Origin: WRGA01 sp031553395
GTDB lineage: Bacteria; Bacteroidota; Bacteroidia; Bacteroidales; WRGA01
Assembly (NCBI GenBank): GCA_031553395.1
Contig: JAVBLR010000013.1
Coordinates: forward strand, 14,765-78,764
Length of the DNA: 64,000 bases
Reading direction: 5' to 3'
Below, in pieces: positions 7,507 to 16,192 of the stretch. Under the pieces are notes generated by a model. That model had not been told where the DNA came from, ran no database searches, and saw nothing but the letters and a program-made list of their open reading frames with translations. The stretch's first letter is position 1. Each line of letters opens with the position of its first letter. The position numbers and the translations under genes were made by a program.

Positions 7507-10203
7507 ATGCTTATGAAAACAATGTTATCAATTTTTGTTTGTGTATGCCTGTTTGGACCTGTTCAGGCAAAGTACAAATCGTTGTGGTCGGAATTACAGG
7601 AAGGCGATTGGATGAATCTGGAATATATCCAATATGTAAAATTTGACCCATCGGTTGATTTTGAATTCAACAATGTGAACTTGGTTGAATTCAAAGCAAC
7701 TGTACTAAAGAAAAAAGACGATTTGCTACAAGTTTCATTCAAACCTTTTCATTTGTATCAGGAAAGGGATGGAGATTATGATGGTTATCATTGTTTCGAT
7801 TCATTTTTTTCTTTAGGGAATGATTTTTCCGAGAAAAAAGATTCTGTTGTTATTCTGTTGAATGCAAGTTCGCATATAGTGTCGGACACTACTTATTTCA
7901 TCCGCGAAGATTACTGGAGTTACCGGTCAATGCTTATGCCATACAAATTAAACGATAAAAGTAATAGAAGGTATTCCTATTCGGAGTTTGGTCTTTCACC
8001 AAAAGATATTTTTAAGGAAGTAATCGACAACTGTTTCCGGGAAGGCCAACAAGATGAATTACCTCTTGTCCCGGAAAAAAAGGCTATACAAGTAAAGGTT
8101 ACTGATGCATCTTTTCAGTTGCCTCCGAATGTTCGTATCAGGTTATCTTCTCCGGCACAGGTCAACCAAGATAGTTGCAAATTATCGTTGAATTTTCCCG
8201 AATGGAGAAATCTGTTTCATGAAAATTGGATGCAAATCAGGCAGGATAAAGACGGGATATTATTCGAATGTTTTATTCCTCAACCTGTCTCCGGAGAACT
8301 GAAATTATCGAAATCGGTACAAGTTTCACTTCCTAAAAATAAGATACCTTTTTTATTGTGTCCGGGAGATTCTATACAAATTACACTGGATTCAAAAGGA
8401 GAAGTTAGTTATACAGGAAAAGGTTCTGTTAACTGCAAATTTTGGTTGGATTGGCAGATGAGTATGATTTCTACACACGACCTTGTAGTAAATCCGGATA
8501 AGAAATCAGTAACCCAGTATCAGGAATTTACTTTGAAGCGATACCAAACTCTTTGGAATAAGTATGCAGCAGCAGTATCGCCTTACTGGCTCAAATCGTC
8601 CCAGTTATCATATCAATATGAATACATAACTACCATGTTATCCGTACAAAAGAGAATGCCGCAGGTTTCGGGTAATGTAGTATACCTTGTCACTTCTTGG
8701 GAGAAATTAAAACTACCTAAAATCCGGCCTTTTATTGATTATTTATACCAACCTTTTGATTATTCTGATTATTCCTTATTTCTGAATGTATTTTCGGGTA
8801 CAAAAAGAGAAGAATTGGAACAGAATATGCTTATCCGGTTTGACCCTGTTCCATATTCTAGTCCGGAACAATATTACCTGATTAAGTCGCTCTTTTCCGG
8901 ATATCCCAAGTACTTTCTTTTAGCTGAGAACTTGAAAGACATGATGAAAGACAAGCCTTTTTCGTATTCACAAAGAGAATATGAAGATTTCAAAAACATG
9001 TATAACTGCCCTCAATTATTACAGCAAATCGAAAAAGTACGGCAGGTCGTTTCTGCAGTAGAGCCAGGAAAAAACATTCGCGACTTACATTTGAAAACAG
9101 AAAAATATATTCCTTTGGATAAATCAGGAGAACATTATATTCTACTTAATTTTGGGAATTCAGTTGCTTTTGGAATATTCAGAAAAAGAATGGAATACAT
9201 GAATCCTGAGATAAAGGACAAGTTCAAGTTTTGTTTTATCCAGTCTTCCGAAAATATGGATAAACTAACTGAAGAAGAGATAAATAGCCCTGACTTCATT
9301 TTTGTCGACAAACAAGATGTTTTATCCGACTTAAACACGCTTCGTGAACAATTCTATTATCGTAAAGCTGTTTTTTTAATCCGATCGGATGGAACCATAT
9401 TATCTAAATCACTACAAAGTGGTTCTTTCGGGTTTGATGAAATGATTCAATTAATCAGGGAAGATATGAACCGGCCGCAAGAATCGAAATCCGAATTATT
9501 TTCGGTAGTTTTTCTTTCTATTCTGATATCGATTCCTCTGACTATAGTCTTATCTTTGGTTTTGTCCAAAGTCATTCGTCGGTCTAAACTTCGTAAAGAA
9601 GAAAATAAACGGTTGATTTCGGAATTGAAACTCAAGGCAATTCGTTCTCAGATGAATCCGCACTTTATTTTCAATGCGCTTTCGTCGATACAACACCTCA
9701 TTAACCAAGGAAAAAACAAAGAGGCCAACAATTATTTACTTAATTTTGCAAAGCTGTTACGGTCTGTTTTAGATACTTCCGATAAAAAATTGATTCCTTT
9801 ATCGGAAGAAATCGAGCAAATCGACTTGTATTTGAAAATGGAACAATTGCGGGTTCCTTTTCACTATCTGATACAAGTAGACGAGAATATTCGCCAAAAT
9901 GATGAATCGATTCCCGGAATGCTGATTCAACCGATTGTAGAAAACGCGGTTATTCATGGAATCACGCCTCAAAAAGGAGGAAATATTACTATTCATTTCA
10001 GCATGGAGGATAATATCCTCCGTGCTGAAATTTCGGATGACGGACCGGGATTCAATACATCTGAAAACCACAATGGATTTGGCTTGAGAGCTACCCAGGA
10101 GCGATTGGAAATAGTAAACCGGGAATTAAAAACAACTATCGGGATAAAGATTGAGGACAATATTCCCCGAGGAACAAAAGTTACGATTTCTATTCCTATA
10201 TAA
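7507..10203 (+). CDS. LytS-type sensor histidine kinase with periplasmic thioredoxin-fold-like region
   Basis: 898-residue membrane sensor kinase. Residues 1-22 are a signal peptide ending PVQA. The long periplasmic part (to about 655) contains a segment like the N-terminal domain of Bacteroidota TlpA proteins (LLCPGDSIQITLDSKG near 285) and, near 545-655, a thioredoxin-like pattern (YILLNFGNSVAFGIFRKRME ... AVFLIRSDGTILSK) without any CxxC, so no redox activity is expected. One TM helix follows at about 662-682. The cytoplasmic part is His_kinase/HATPase of the LytS class: QMNPHFIFNAL with H719, PIVENAVIHG at 809-818, and SDDGPGFN near 844. The partner regulator follows at 10400. MKT at 7513 is an equally good start. 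Confidence 0.85.
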   Translation: MLMKTMLSIFVCVCLFGPVQAKYKSLWSELQEGDWMNLEYIQYVKFDPSVDFEFNNVNLVEFKATVLKKKDDLLQVSFKPFHLYQERDGDYDGYHCFDSFFSLGNDFSEKKDSVVILLNASSHIVSDTTYFIREDYWSYRSMLMPYKLNDKSNRRYSYSEFGLSPKDIFKEVIDNCFREGQQDELPLVPEKKAIQVKVTDASFQLPPNVRIRLSSPAQVNQDSCKLSLNFPEWRNLFHENWMQIRQDKDGILFECFIPQPVSGELKLSKSVQVSLPKNKIPFLLCPGDSIQITLDSKGEVSYTGKGSVNCKFWLDWQMSMISTHDLVVNPDKKSVTQYQEFTLKRYQTLWNKYAAAVSPYWLKSSQLSYQYEYITTMLSVQKRMPQVSGNVVYLVTSWEKLKLPKIRPFIDYLYQPFDYSDYSLFLNVFSGTKREELEQNMLIRFDPVPYSSPEQYYLIKSLFSGYPKYFLLAENLKDMMKDKPFSYSQREYEDFKNMYNCPQLLQQIEKVRQVVSAVEPGKNIRDLHLKTEKYIPLDKSGEHYILLNFGNSVAFGIFRKRMEYMNPEIKDKFKFCFIQSSENMDKLTEEEINSPDFIFVDKQDVLSDLNTLREQFYYRKAVFLIRSDGTILSKSLQSGSFGFDEMIQLIREDMNRPQESKSELFSVVFLSILISIPLTIVLSLVLSKVIRRSKLRKEENKRLISELKLKAIRSQMNPHFIFNALSSIQHLINQGKNKEANNYLLNFAKLLRSVLDTSDKKLIPLSEEIEQIDLYLKMEQLRVPFHYLIQVDENIRQNDESIPGMLIQPIVENAVIHGITPQKGGNITIHFSMEDNILRAEISDDGPGFNTSENHNGFGLRATQERLEIVNRELKTTIGIKIEDNIPRGTKVTISIPI

Positions 10204-10224
10204 TACGATATGAATATTCGTTAT

Positions 10225-10363
10225 TTTACCCCTAAATCCCCTTCAGGGGACTTTGCAGAGGTGAAATATTTATTCTTTAGAACTATTTTCAACAACTTGC
10301 TTTAGTTTACGTGCATCTTTTAGGGTTGCCAAGAAAGTCCCCTTTAGGGGATTTAGGGGTAAA
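10225..10363. repeat. Inverted-repeat element (139 bp) between kinase and regulator
   Basis: Left arm 10225-10255 and right arm 10333-10363 are 31-base inverted copies with about three mismatches. Each arm itself holds a CCCCT/AGGGG hairpin and the string ACCCCTAAATCCCC. The 77 bases between are AT-rich. Similar cccctaaatcccc repeats are, from memory, dispersed in Bacteroidota genomes. It may fold into a strong RNA hairpin between the two genes and modulate their relative expression. Confidence 0.75.
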
Positions 10364-10399
10364 TTGGGCTGCAAATGGAATAATCATTCACATAACATC

Positions 10400-11158
10400 A
10401 TGAAAATCAAAGCAATTATAGTTGATGATGAACAACACAACAGGGAAAACCTGAAACAACTGATTTCAGAATATTGTCAGGATGTTGTGGTAATGAATGT
10501 ATGTGCTTCTGCAGAAGAAGCGAGAAAAAGCATTGCTCAATCATATCCTGATTTGGTTTTCTTAGATATCGAAATGCCGGGAGAAAACGCTTTTTCTCTA
10601 TTGGAAAGTCTTGAATTTATCGACTTCGAAGTCATTTTTGTTACTGCATTCGATCAATATGGTATTAAGGCGATTAAATTTTCGGCATTGGATTACATAT
10701 TGAAACCAATTGACCCGAATGACTTAATGGCAGCCATCGCTAAAGCCAAAAGCAAACTTTCCCAAAAACAAGAAAACCTCCGGCTGCAAAACCTGCTGGA
10801 AAATACTCGTAGGGCAAATACGGACAAAATGATTGCCCTATCTCTATCCGACAAAATAGAATTTGTAGAAGTTTCTTCTATTATCCGCTGCGAATCAGAT
10901 AGTAATTACACTACCTTTTACCTTAAAAATGGAGAAAAATTATTGGTCTCCAAAACACTGAAAGAATTCGAAGAACTACTCTCTCCTTATGGTTTTCTTC
11001 GCGTACATCAATCTCACCTGATTAATCTGAAAGAAATTAAAAGTTATATCAAATCCGATGGAGGCTATATCCGTATGAAAGACGGTGCAACAGTCAGTAT
11101 TTCACGCCAACGCAGGGAAATGGTGATGGAAGTTATTAAATTGGAAGTTGAAGGTTGA
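10400..11158 (+). CDS. LytTR-family response regulator
   Basis: 252-residue DNA-binding response regulator, partner of the upstream LytS-type kinase. The receiver domain starts MKIKAIIVDDEQ with the acidic pair D9/D10, phospho-acceptor D56 in FLDIEMP, T82 and K102 (YILKPID). The C-terminal LytTR domain (about 145-248) has IIRCESDSNYTTFYL, LKEFEELL and FLRVHQSHLINLKEI. An in-frame upstream ATG at 10364 would add 12 unrelated residues encoded by the end of the inverted repeat, so the ATG at 10400 is preferred. Targets are unknown; LytTR regulators bind direct repeats upstream of their genes, often genes nearby such as the OmpA-like gene at 11509. Confidence 0.93.
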   Translation: MKIKAIIVDDEQHNRENLKQLISEYCQDVVVMNVCASAEEARKSIAQSYPDLVFLDIEMPGENAFSLLESLEFIDFEVIFVTAFDQYGIKAIKFSALDYILKPIDPNDLMAAIAKAKSKLSQKQENLRLQNLLENTRRANTDKMIALSLSDKIEFVEVSSIIRCESDSNYTTFYLKNGEKLLVSKTLKEFEELLSPYGFLRVHQSHLINLKEIKSYIKSDGGYIRMKDGATVSISRQRREMVMEVIKLEVEG

Positions 11159-11508
11159 GAATGCGGAAATATCATTATTGATGGGTATTTTTACTTGATT
11201 TACTTTCAACTTTCAATTCATAATGGACTTGTTATTCAATTTCACATGTTTGTCCTGAAAATATTAAAGAACTAATCCAATTTCGGATAGAGCTTAATTT
11301 GAGTTAAAACAGCTCTTCATCAAACACCATTTTATGTTTTTTCACGAAATAATTGACTGATAAGATGATCAATTGTGTAATTTTGTACTGAATTTAACTG
11401 TATTGCTTTTTTTTACAAACATGATTGAATGTTTTTTTCAAAAACAAATTCTCAATCATTGTTGTTACAATATAGTATGATATTACATTTTATAATAAGA
11501 TTTAGTTT
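11159..11508. other. Intergenic region upstream of ompA-like gene
   Basis: 350 bases without a coding frame I can support. It holds a candidate promoter box at 11378-11385; the rest is AT-rich with no strong hairpin. The opening stretch (ttactttcaactttcaattcataatgg) resembles the short degenerate spacer repeats seen elsewhere in the window. Confidence 0.5.
11352..11385 (+). promoter_or_regulatory. Candidate promoter of the OmpA-type lipoprotein gene
   Basis: TAATTTTG at 11378-11385 matches TAnnTTTG; ATTG at 11352-11355 could be the -33 element with 22-base spacing. This would leave a 5' leader of about 115 nt. Confidence 0.35.
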
Positions 11509-12378
11509 ATGAAGTATTTTTTTTGGTCGCTGTTGTTATTGGCAGCAAGCGTAGGATTTACAGGTTGTGTAACTCAGGGGAAGTATAAAAATCTGGAAGC
11601 AGAATACAGCCAGTTGAAAAAAGACTACCAAGGGTCTCAATTGAAATTAGCAGAGTGTAATACGCGTGCGTCAGGTATCGAAGATAGGTTAACCGAAGTT
11701 CAGAAAAACAATGGCGAATTACGTTCGTCATTAACTGACATGCAAAACTTATTGGATAAGAGTCTTACGCAAAGTTCTCAAGGTAATGTAAACATTGCAA
11801 AATTGGTAGATGAAATCAATTCGTCCAATCGTTTTATTCAACATTTGGTACAAACTAAAAACAAATCCGATTCGTTGAACCTTGTGATGATTAATAATCT
11901 TACCCGTTCACTTTCTCGCGAAGAAATGCAAGGCATGGATATTAAGGTGTTGAAAGGCGTTGTATACATTTCATTGGATGACAGGATGTTGTACAAATCA
12001 GGAAGTTATGAAATAGGTGAGCAGGCAGGGGAAATTCTTAGCAAGATTGCCAAAATTATCATGGATTACAAGGATTATGATGTATTGGTGGAAGGAAATA
12101 CCGATACTGATCCGATTTCTCGCCCGAATATTCGCAATAACTGGGACTTAAGTGCTTTACGTGGCTCATCGGTTGTTCAGGCATTGCAAAATACGTATGG
12201 AGTAGATCCGAAACGCTTGACTGCTGCCGGGCGTGGGGAATATAATCCGATTGTAAGTAACAGTACTTCTGAAGGAAAAACGCGCAATCGTAGAACTCAA
12301 ATAATCATTACTCCGAAACTGGATCAGTTTATGGAATTGATTGATCAAGCTCCAAAAAGCTCTCTTGATGCGGAATAA
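11509..12378 (+). CDS. OmpA-family peptidoglycan-binding lipoprotein
   Basis: 289 residues. The signal peptide ends in a lipobox (GFTGC, Cys20), so the mature protein is a lipoprotein. Residues about 25-105 are strongly heptad-like (YKNLEAEYSQLKKDY, RLTEVQKNNGELRSSL) and predict a coiled coil. The C-terminal OmpA_C domain (about 150-275) carries the peptidoglycan-binding pattern VEGNTDTDPI, NWDLSALRGSSVVQAL and GRGEYNPIVSN...NRRTQI. It probably tethers the outer membrane to the cell wall. A clear terminator follows at 12407. Confidence 0.92.
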   Translation: MKYFFWSLLLLAASVGFTGCVTQGKYKNLEAEYSQLKKDYQGSQLKLAECNTRASGIEDRLTEVQKNNGELRSSLTDMQNLLDKSLTQSSQGNVNIAKLVDEINSSNRFIQHLVQTKNKSDSLNLVMINNLTRSLSREEMQGMDIKVLKGVVYISLDDRMLYKSGSYEIGEQAGEILSKIAKIIMDYKDYDVLVEGNTDTDPISRPNIRNNWDLSALRGSSVVQALQNTYGVDPKRLTAAGRGEYNPIVSNSTSEGKTRNRRTQIIITPKLDQFMELIDQAPKSSLDAE

Positions 12379-12406
12379 TAATTTTGACAAGTAAATTTCG
12401 TATATG

Positions 12407-12439
12407 AAAAGGGATTTGCAAAGGCATGTCCCTTTTTTT
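12407..12439. terminator. Bidirectional terminator between convergent genes
   Basis: AAAAGGGA (12407-12414) pairs with TCCCTTTT (12429-12436), loop 14 nt, with seven T after the stem on the plus strand and TTTT on the minus strand. It can serve both the OmpA-type gene and the WG-repeat gene. Confidence 0.85.
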
Positions 12440-12459
12440 AGATCAATACGATTGAATTC

Positions 12460-13692
12460 TTATTCTAAGTCAGCTACTTTTATTTTAGAATCTTCTATTA
12501 CAACAAATTTTTTACGAATACCCTTGTCACATTTGTATTTATATAAATATCCATTTTCATCAGCCAAATAAGATTCTCCTTTGTATGTTACTTTGGCGTA
12601 TGGAACTTTATTGTATTGAGAATAATAGCAAATGTCAGCTAAATTTGAGTCAAAATTATCGCTCGCTTTATCAAAAATGGGAGGATAAATAATGTCAGTC
12701 ATTGTTCTATATCCGTATTTCCCATTTTCATAAAAAAGAGCAATTGAGGTTGGAGATGTAAAATCGCCTATATATTTATATTCAGGAGGAATTATGATGT
12801 TCCCGGATTTATCAGAATAACCTTCCTTCCCATTTAAGCATATTTTTATGAGATTATTTAAACTTAAATACGCTTCATCATAAATAGGAGGTATGATCTC
12901 TTTTCCGGTTGTATTCAAATATCCTTTTTTGTCGTTTAAAAGCACTTTTGTTGGATTGCCTGAATAAAAGGGATATATCGAATCATATTTTATAGGAGTT
13001 AATTCTATTCCATCTTCATTTATTATCCCCCATTTCCCATTCTTTTTTACCCTTGATACGTTGTTATCTTTAAAAAATTCAACAAAATCATATTGAGGCT
13101 TGATAACAATATTTTGCAAAGTATCAGTGAATCCCCACTTACTGTCAGACAAATAAGGTCTTAGTTTCTTATAATTGCGTAAATTTTGGAACGAATATTC
13201 ATAGTCTCCACCGCCACCTCCTGCCATAAATAGAACCCATCCCATATGATTATCATATTGTTGAATAAGTAAATCTGCATTCTTGTCATGACCTATTCTT
13301 ATTCGGTTAATATTCTCTATCCAAAAAAATGGTATTGGTATTCTTTTCTTTTCAAGATAGATCTCAAAATAGTTTTTCTTGAATTTCCCTTTGTAATTTA
13401 AGCTTTTAAAATCGGCATTTGTTTGATATGTTATTTTCAGGCTATCTTTCCCGTTAAACTCAAATGCAATGAAAAAGACAGAATCTGACTTTATGCTAAA
13501 TAAGCTGGAAAGTTGTTTGTCTTTATTCAAATAAGTACCATTCAGGTTTTTTAAATCAAAACAAAAAGAAAAGTCCTTATCCGATACTTTTTGTGCGTTA
13601 CAAAAAATTGAGAATAAAGGAAGAATTACAAGAAATACTATCTTTCTTATGCATTTGATACTTATCCTATGATAAATTCTAATGGTTATCAA
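12460..13692 (-). CDS. WG-repeat protein, secreted
   Basis: 410 residues with an N-terminal signal peptide (hydrophobic IVFLVILPLFSIFCNAQ at about 18-34). From residue about 180 there are four or five WG/beta repeats, each starting WGxxx or KxGYxxxxG and ending with a PPxYD or KPQYD turn (WGFTDTLQNIVIKPQYDFVE, KWGIINEDGIELTPIKYDSI, KGYLNTTGKEIIPPIYDEAY, EGYSDKSGNIIIPPEYKYIG). Such repeats form extracellular beta-structures whose function is generally unknown. The N-terminal 175 residues are a separate beta-rich domain that I do not recognise. No operon partner: frr upstream has its own terminator. Confidence 0.85.
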   Translation of the reverse strand: MITIRIYHRISIKCIRKIVFLVILPLFSIFCNAQKVSDKDFSFCFDLKNLNGTYLNKDKQLSSLFSIKSDSVFFIAFEFNGKDSLKITYQTNADFKSLNYKGKFKKNYFEIYLEKKRIPIPFFWIENINRIRIGHDKNADLLIQQYDNHMGWVLFMAGGGGGDYEYSFQNLRNYKKLRPYLSDSKWGFTDTLQNIVIKPQYDFVEFFKDNNVSRVKKNGKWGIINEDGIELTPIKYDSIYPFYSGNPTKVLLNDKKGYLNTTGKEIIPPIYDEAYLSLNNLIKICLNGKEGYSDKSGNIIIPPEYKYIGDFTSPTSIALFYENGKYGYRTMTDIIYPPIFDKASDNFDSNLADICYYSQYNKVPYAKVTYKGESYLADENGYLYKYKCDKGIRKKFVVIEDSKIKVADLE

Positions 13693-13764
13693 TTTATCGT
13701 TACATTATTTTAATAATGTTGACTGTATACAAAAGAAGTCAATAATTTGAAATAATACAAATTT

Positions 13765-13808
13765 TGGGAAAAATAAAAGAGTTGCAACATTAAAGCTACA
13801 ACTCTTTC
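13765..13808 (-). terminator. Terminator of frr
   Basis: AAAGAGTTG and its complement CAACTCTTT (13775-13784 and 13799-13807) form a 9-10 bp stem with a loop of about 14 nt. On the minus strand it is followed by TTTTATTTTT, so it fits the end of frr. Confidence 0.85.
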
Positions 13809-13838
13809 AAAAATCTTTATTCTAAATATATCAACACC

Positions 13839-14399
13839 TTACACGGTCATAATTTCTTTTTCTTTGGCAGCGACTAAATCATCTACTTTCTTGATAAATT
13901 TGTCGTGTCTTTTTTGAACCTCGGCTTCTGCATCTTTTTCCACATCTTCCGGCATTCCTTCTTTGATTGCTTTTTTCAAAGAATCGATAATATCGCGGCG
14001 GATATTGCGGATGCTAACTTTTGCTGTTTCTGCTTCGTGGCGGGATTGTTTTACAAGCGCTTTTCTTCTTTCTTCAGTTAGAGGAGGAATATTCAGGCGG
14101 ATTATTTCTCCATTGTTTTCGGGAGTGATACCTACATCCGAACCCATAATAGCCTTTTCGATGTCTTTGATTAAAGATTTTTCCCAAGGTTGAATCGCAA
14201 TTGTTTTGGCATCGGGCGTGGTAACTGTTGCTACTCCGGATAAAGGTGTAGGAGTACCGTAATAATCTACCCTGACTCCGTCTAAAATCCGTGGATTTGC
14301 TTTTCCTGCACGAATCTGTGCCAATGCATCATCCAAAAAATGAACAGCCGAAGCCATCTTGTCTTCAGCAGTACTTAGGTATTGTTTTACGTCAATCAT
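13839..14399 (-). CDS. frr: Ribosome recycling factor
   Basis: 186-residue RRF, which with EF-G splits post-termination ribosomes. The whole protein matches the family: alpha-helical arms (ALAQIRAGKANPRILDG, GEIIRLNIPPLTEERRKALV) around the beta domain VDYYGTPTPLSGVATVTTPD. Length is the normal 185-187. A TAnnTTTG box lies 44 bases upstream and a terminator directly downstream, so it is a single-gene transcript here. Confidence 0.98.
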   Translation of the reverse strand: MIDVKQYLSTAEDKMASAVHFLDDALAQIRAGKANPRILDGVRVDYYGTPTPLSGVATVTTPDAKTIAIQPWEKSLIKDIEKAIMGSDVGITPENNGEIIRLNIPPLTEERRKALVKQSRHEAETAKVSIRNIRRDIIDSLKKAIKEGMPEDVEKDAEAEVQKRHDKFIKKVDDLVAAKEKEIMTV

Positions 14400-14442
14400 A
14401 TAAATATATATTATACAGATTAGCTTATTTTCGATTAGAAAG

Positions 14443-14450
14443 CAAAGATA
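14443..14450 (-). promoter_or_regulatory. Candidate -7 box of frr
   Basis: Minus strand TATCTTTG, exact match to TAnnTTTG, giving a predicted leader of about 37 nt to the frr ATG. Confidence 0.45.
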
Positions 14451-14459
14451 TGTATTTTT

Positions 14460-14541
14460 TTAGTTATAAGTCGTAAGTTATAAGCATTAAGTTCTCAAAG
14501 TACAATGGCTCCACTACTTAAAACTCAAAACTTAAAACTTA
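14460..14541. repeat. Short degenerate spacer repeats
   Basis: Two runs of near-repeats: ttataagtcgtaagttataagcattaag and taaaactcaaaacttaaaactta. Such anagram-like spacer repeats recur at other gene borders of the window (52040, 52210, 55050, 55700). They carry no gene. Confidence 0.5.
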
Positions 14542-16011
14542 CTTTTTCACAATAATATTCACATTCTTCAAAGAAATATTCTCTGTGTTTTCAAATTTTT
14601 CCTTGCTTTTGGATGAGATAGTCACATTTTCGAAATACAAATCATGGATTTTATTTTCAGGTAATCCTCGTAAAAAGATGGAGCCATTTGCATCTGCACA
14701 ATAAATATTTTTGATATGGAAATTGGAAAAATCAGGTATTTTATCCGGAACGACATCGATTGATTCTTTTCGTTCAGCACCGGCAGGAACATTTTGATAA
14801 TAAGTGTCAAATGAAATAGCTTCATCGGCAATATCCTTCATGTAAATGTCTTGAATATAAATATTTTTCACCTGTCCTCCTCTTCCGGCATTGCTTTTTA
14901 CACGGATGCCAATATCACTTCCTACAAAATTGCAATCATTAACAAATACATTTTCCATTCCACCGTCGGTGTTGCTGCCGATAACAAATCCTCCGTGAGC
15001 ATGGTAAACATTACAACCTGCAATGATAACATTTTTCAGGTTCGGATTATTATCATCTCTCTTTCCTTGAGTGCTCGATTTCATGCAGATGCCGTCGTCG
15101 CCTACACTCACATTACATCTATATACGAATACATTTTGGCATGCGCTGATGTCGATTCCATCGCCGTTTTGTGCCCACCATTCGTTGAAGATCGTGGCAT
15201 AGCGGATAGTTACATTGTTACAATTATTGGGATAAAAAACGAATTTTGGTGAATTGCGAATAGTTACTCCTTCTACTAACACATTTTCACAATCAACAAA
15301 GTAAACCATATACGGTCGTAAGAATGTACGTGCTGGAATGTAATCTTCTGGTTTTGCATTCGGATTACTCTTTTTTAAGTTTGCGACAAATTTTTCTCCG
15401 TCCAATACTTCCTGACTTGGCCACCATATCTTACCATCATCGCTGAGTACACCTCCCGAATCAAGAAGATTTTTCCATTCGCCAGCTGTCTTTTTTTCTT
15501 TTTTTACAGGACGCCAAACTTCGCCCGAACCATCCAATATTCCTTCGCCGGTTATGGCAATATTTTTTAAGCTGTAACCATGCACAGGCGATGCCGTAAC
15601 AATGTTTTTACTCGAAGAAGAAGCCTTTATCATCGGATATTGCGTCAAATCTTTTGTAAAAGATACCAATGCTCCACGTTCGAGATGAAGGTTTACATTG
15701 CTTTTCATTTCAATTGGTCCTGTAATCCAAATTCCGGCCGGAACGAAAACTTGTCCGCCACCTGCTTCATTGCAGGCATTGATTGCTTTTGCAAAAGCAT
15801 CGGTATTTAATGTCTGCCCATCTCCAATGGCTCCATAATTTACAATAGAAAATATGTTGTTGGAAAATGATGGCACAACAATATCCGGCATTGAAAACGG
15901 CGCTTTAGATTTATAATAAGCAAAATCCTTTTCTTGTGCTTGAACTGATAACATAAAAAAACTCAATAATAATAAAATTGAGTATCGATTGTTCATTTTT
16001 ATTGAAAACAT
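14539..16011 (-). CDS. Glycoside hydrolase family 28 (polygalacturonase-type) protein
   Basis: 490-residue secreted right-handed beta-helix enzyme, probably hydrolysing galacturonan or rhamnogalacturonan from pectin. Signal peptide about residues 6-25 (NRYSILLLLSFFMLSVQAQ). The N-terminal block FSIVNYGAIGDGQTLNTDAF is typical of GH28 (pectate-lyase-3-like start). Catalytic signatures appear as NGDGID near 284, GDDGIC near 304 (double Asp), AHGGFVIGS near 338 and RVKSN near 369. No SusC/SusD or other carbohydrate genes are near, so it is not part of a visible utilisation locus. An in-frame ATG 15 bases later (15996) is an alternative start. Confidence 0.93.
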   Translation of the reverse strand: MFSIKMNNRYSILLLLSFFMLSVQAQEKDFAYYKSKAPFSMPDIVVPSFSNNIFSIVNYGAIGDGQTLNTDAFAKAINACNEAGGGQVFVPAGIWITGPIEMKSNVNLHLERGALVSFTKDLTQYPMIKASSSSKNIVTASPVHGYSLKNIAITGEGILDGSGEVWRPVKKEKKTAGEWKNLLDSGGVLSDDGKIWWPSQEVLDGEKFVANLKKSNPNAKPEDYIPARTFLRPYMVYFVDCENVLVEGVTIRNSPKFVFYPNNCNNVTIRYATIFNEWWAQNGDGIDISACQNVFVYRCNVSVGDDGICMKSSTQGKRDDNNPNLKNVIIAGCNVYHAHGGFVIGSNTDGGMENVFVNDCNFVGSDIGIRVKSNAGRGGQVKNIYIQDIYMKDIADEAISFDTYYQNVPAGAERKESIDVVPDKIPDFSNFHIKNIYCADANGSIFLRGLPENKIHDLYFENVTISSKSKEKFENTENISLKNVNIIVKK

Positions 16012-16043
16012 ACAACTGCTTTTTTTGAGGTTAATTTTGGGTG

Positions 16044-16051
16044 CAAATGTA
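16044..16051 (-). promoter_or_regulatory. Candidate -7 box of the GH28 gene
   Basis: Minus strand TACATTTG matches TAnnTTTG; it lies 33 bases before the start codon. No clear -33 element. Confidence 0.4.
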
Positions 16052-16155
16052 TGTTAAGTAATTGAAAATAAAGAATAAATTGTCTACAATTTAAAGTGAG
16101 CGTATGAAAATAATATTCGAAGGTAACTCTCAACTAATATTCTCTGTATATTTAT

Positions 16156-16163
16156 TAAATTTG
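16156..16163 (+). promoter_or_regulatory. Candidate -7 box of dusB
   Basis: TAAATTTG matches TAnnTTTG. The predicted transcription start (about 16170) falls at the in-frame ATG at 16172, which argues for the later ATG at 16193 as the true dusB start. Confidence 0.45.
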
Positions 16164-16192
16164 CAGTTTTATTGGAATATTTTTACAGATTA

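Noticed and set aside
12460..13692. WG-repeat gene as a toxin or phage-linked gene
   Set aside because: No immunity, secretion or phage gene is adjacent; WG repeats alone do not show such a role.
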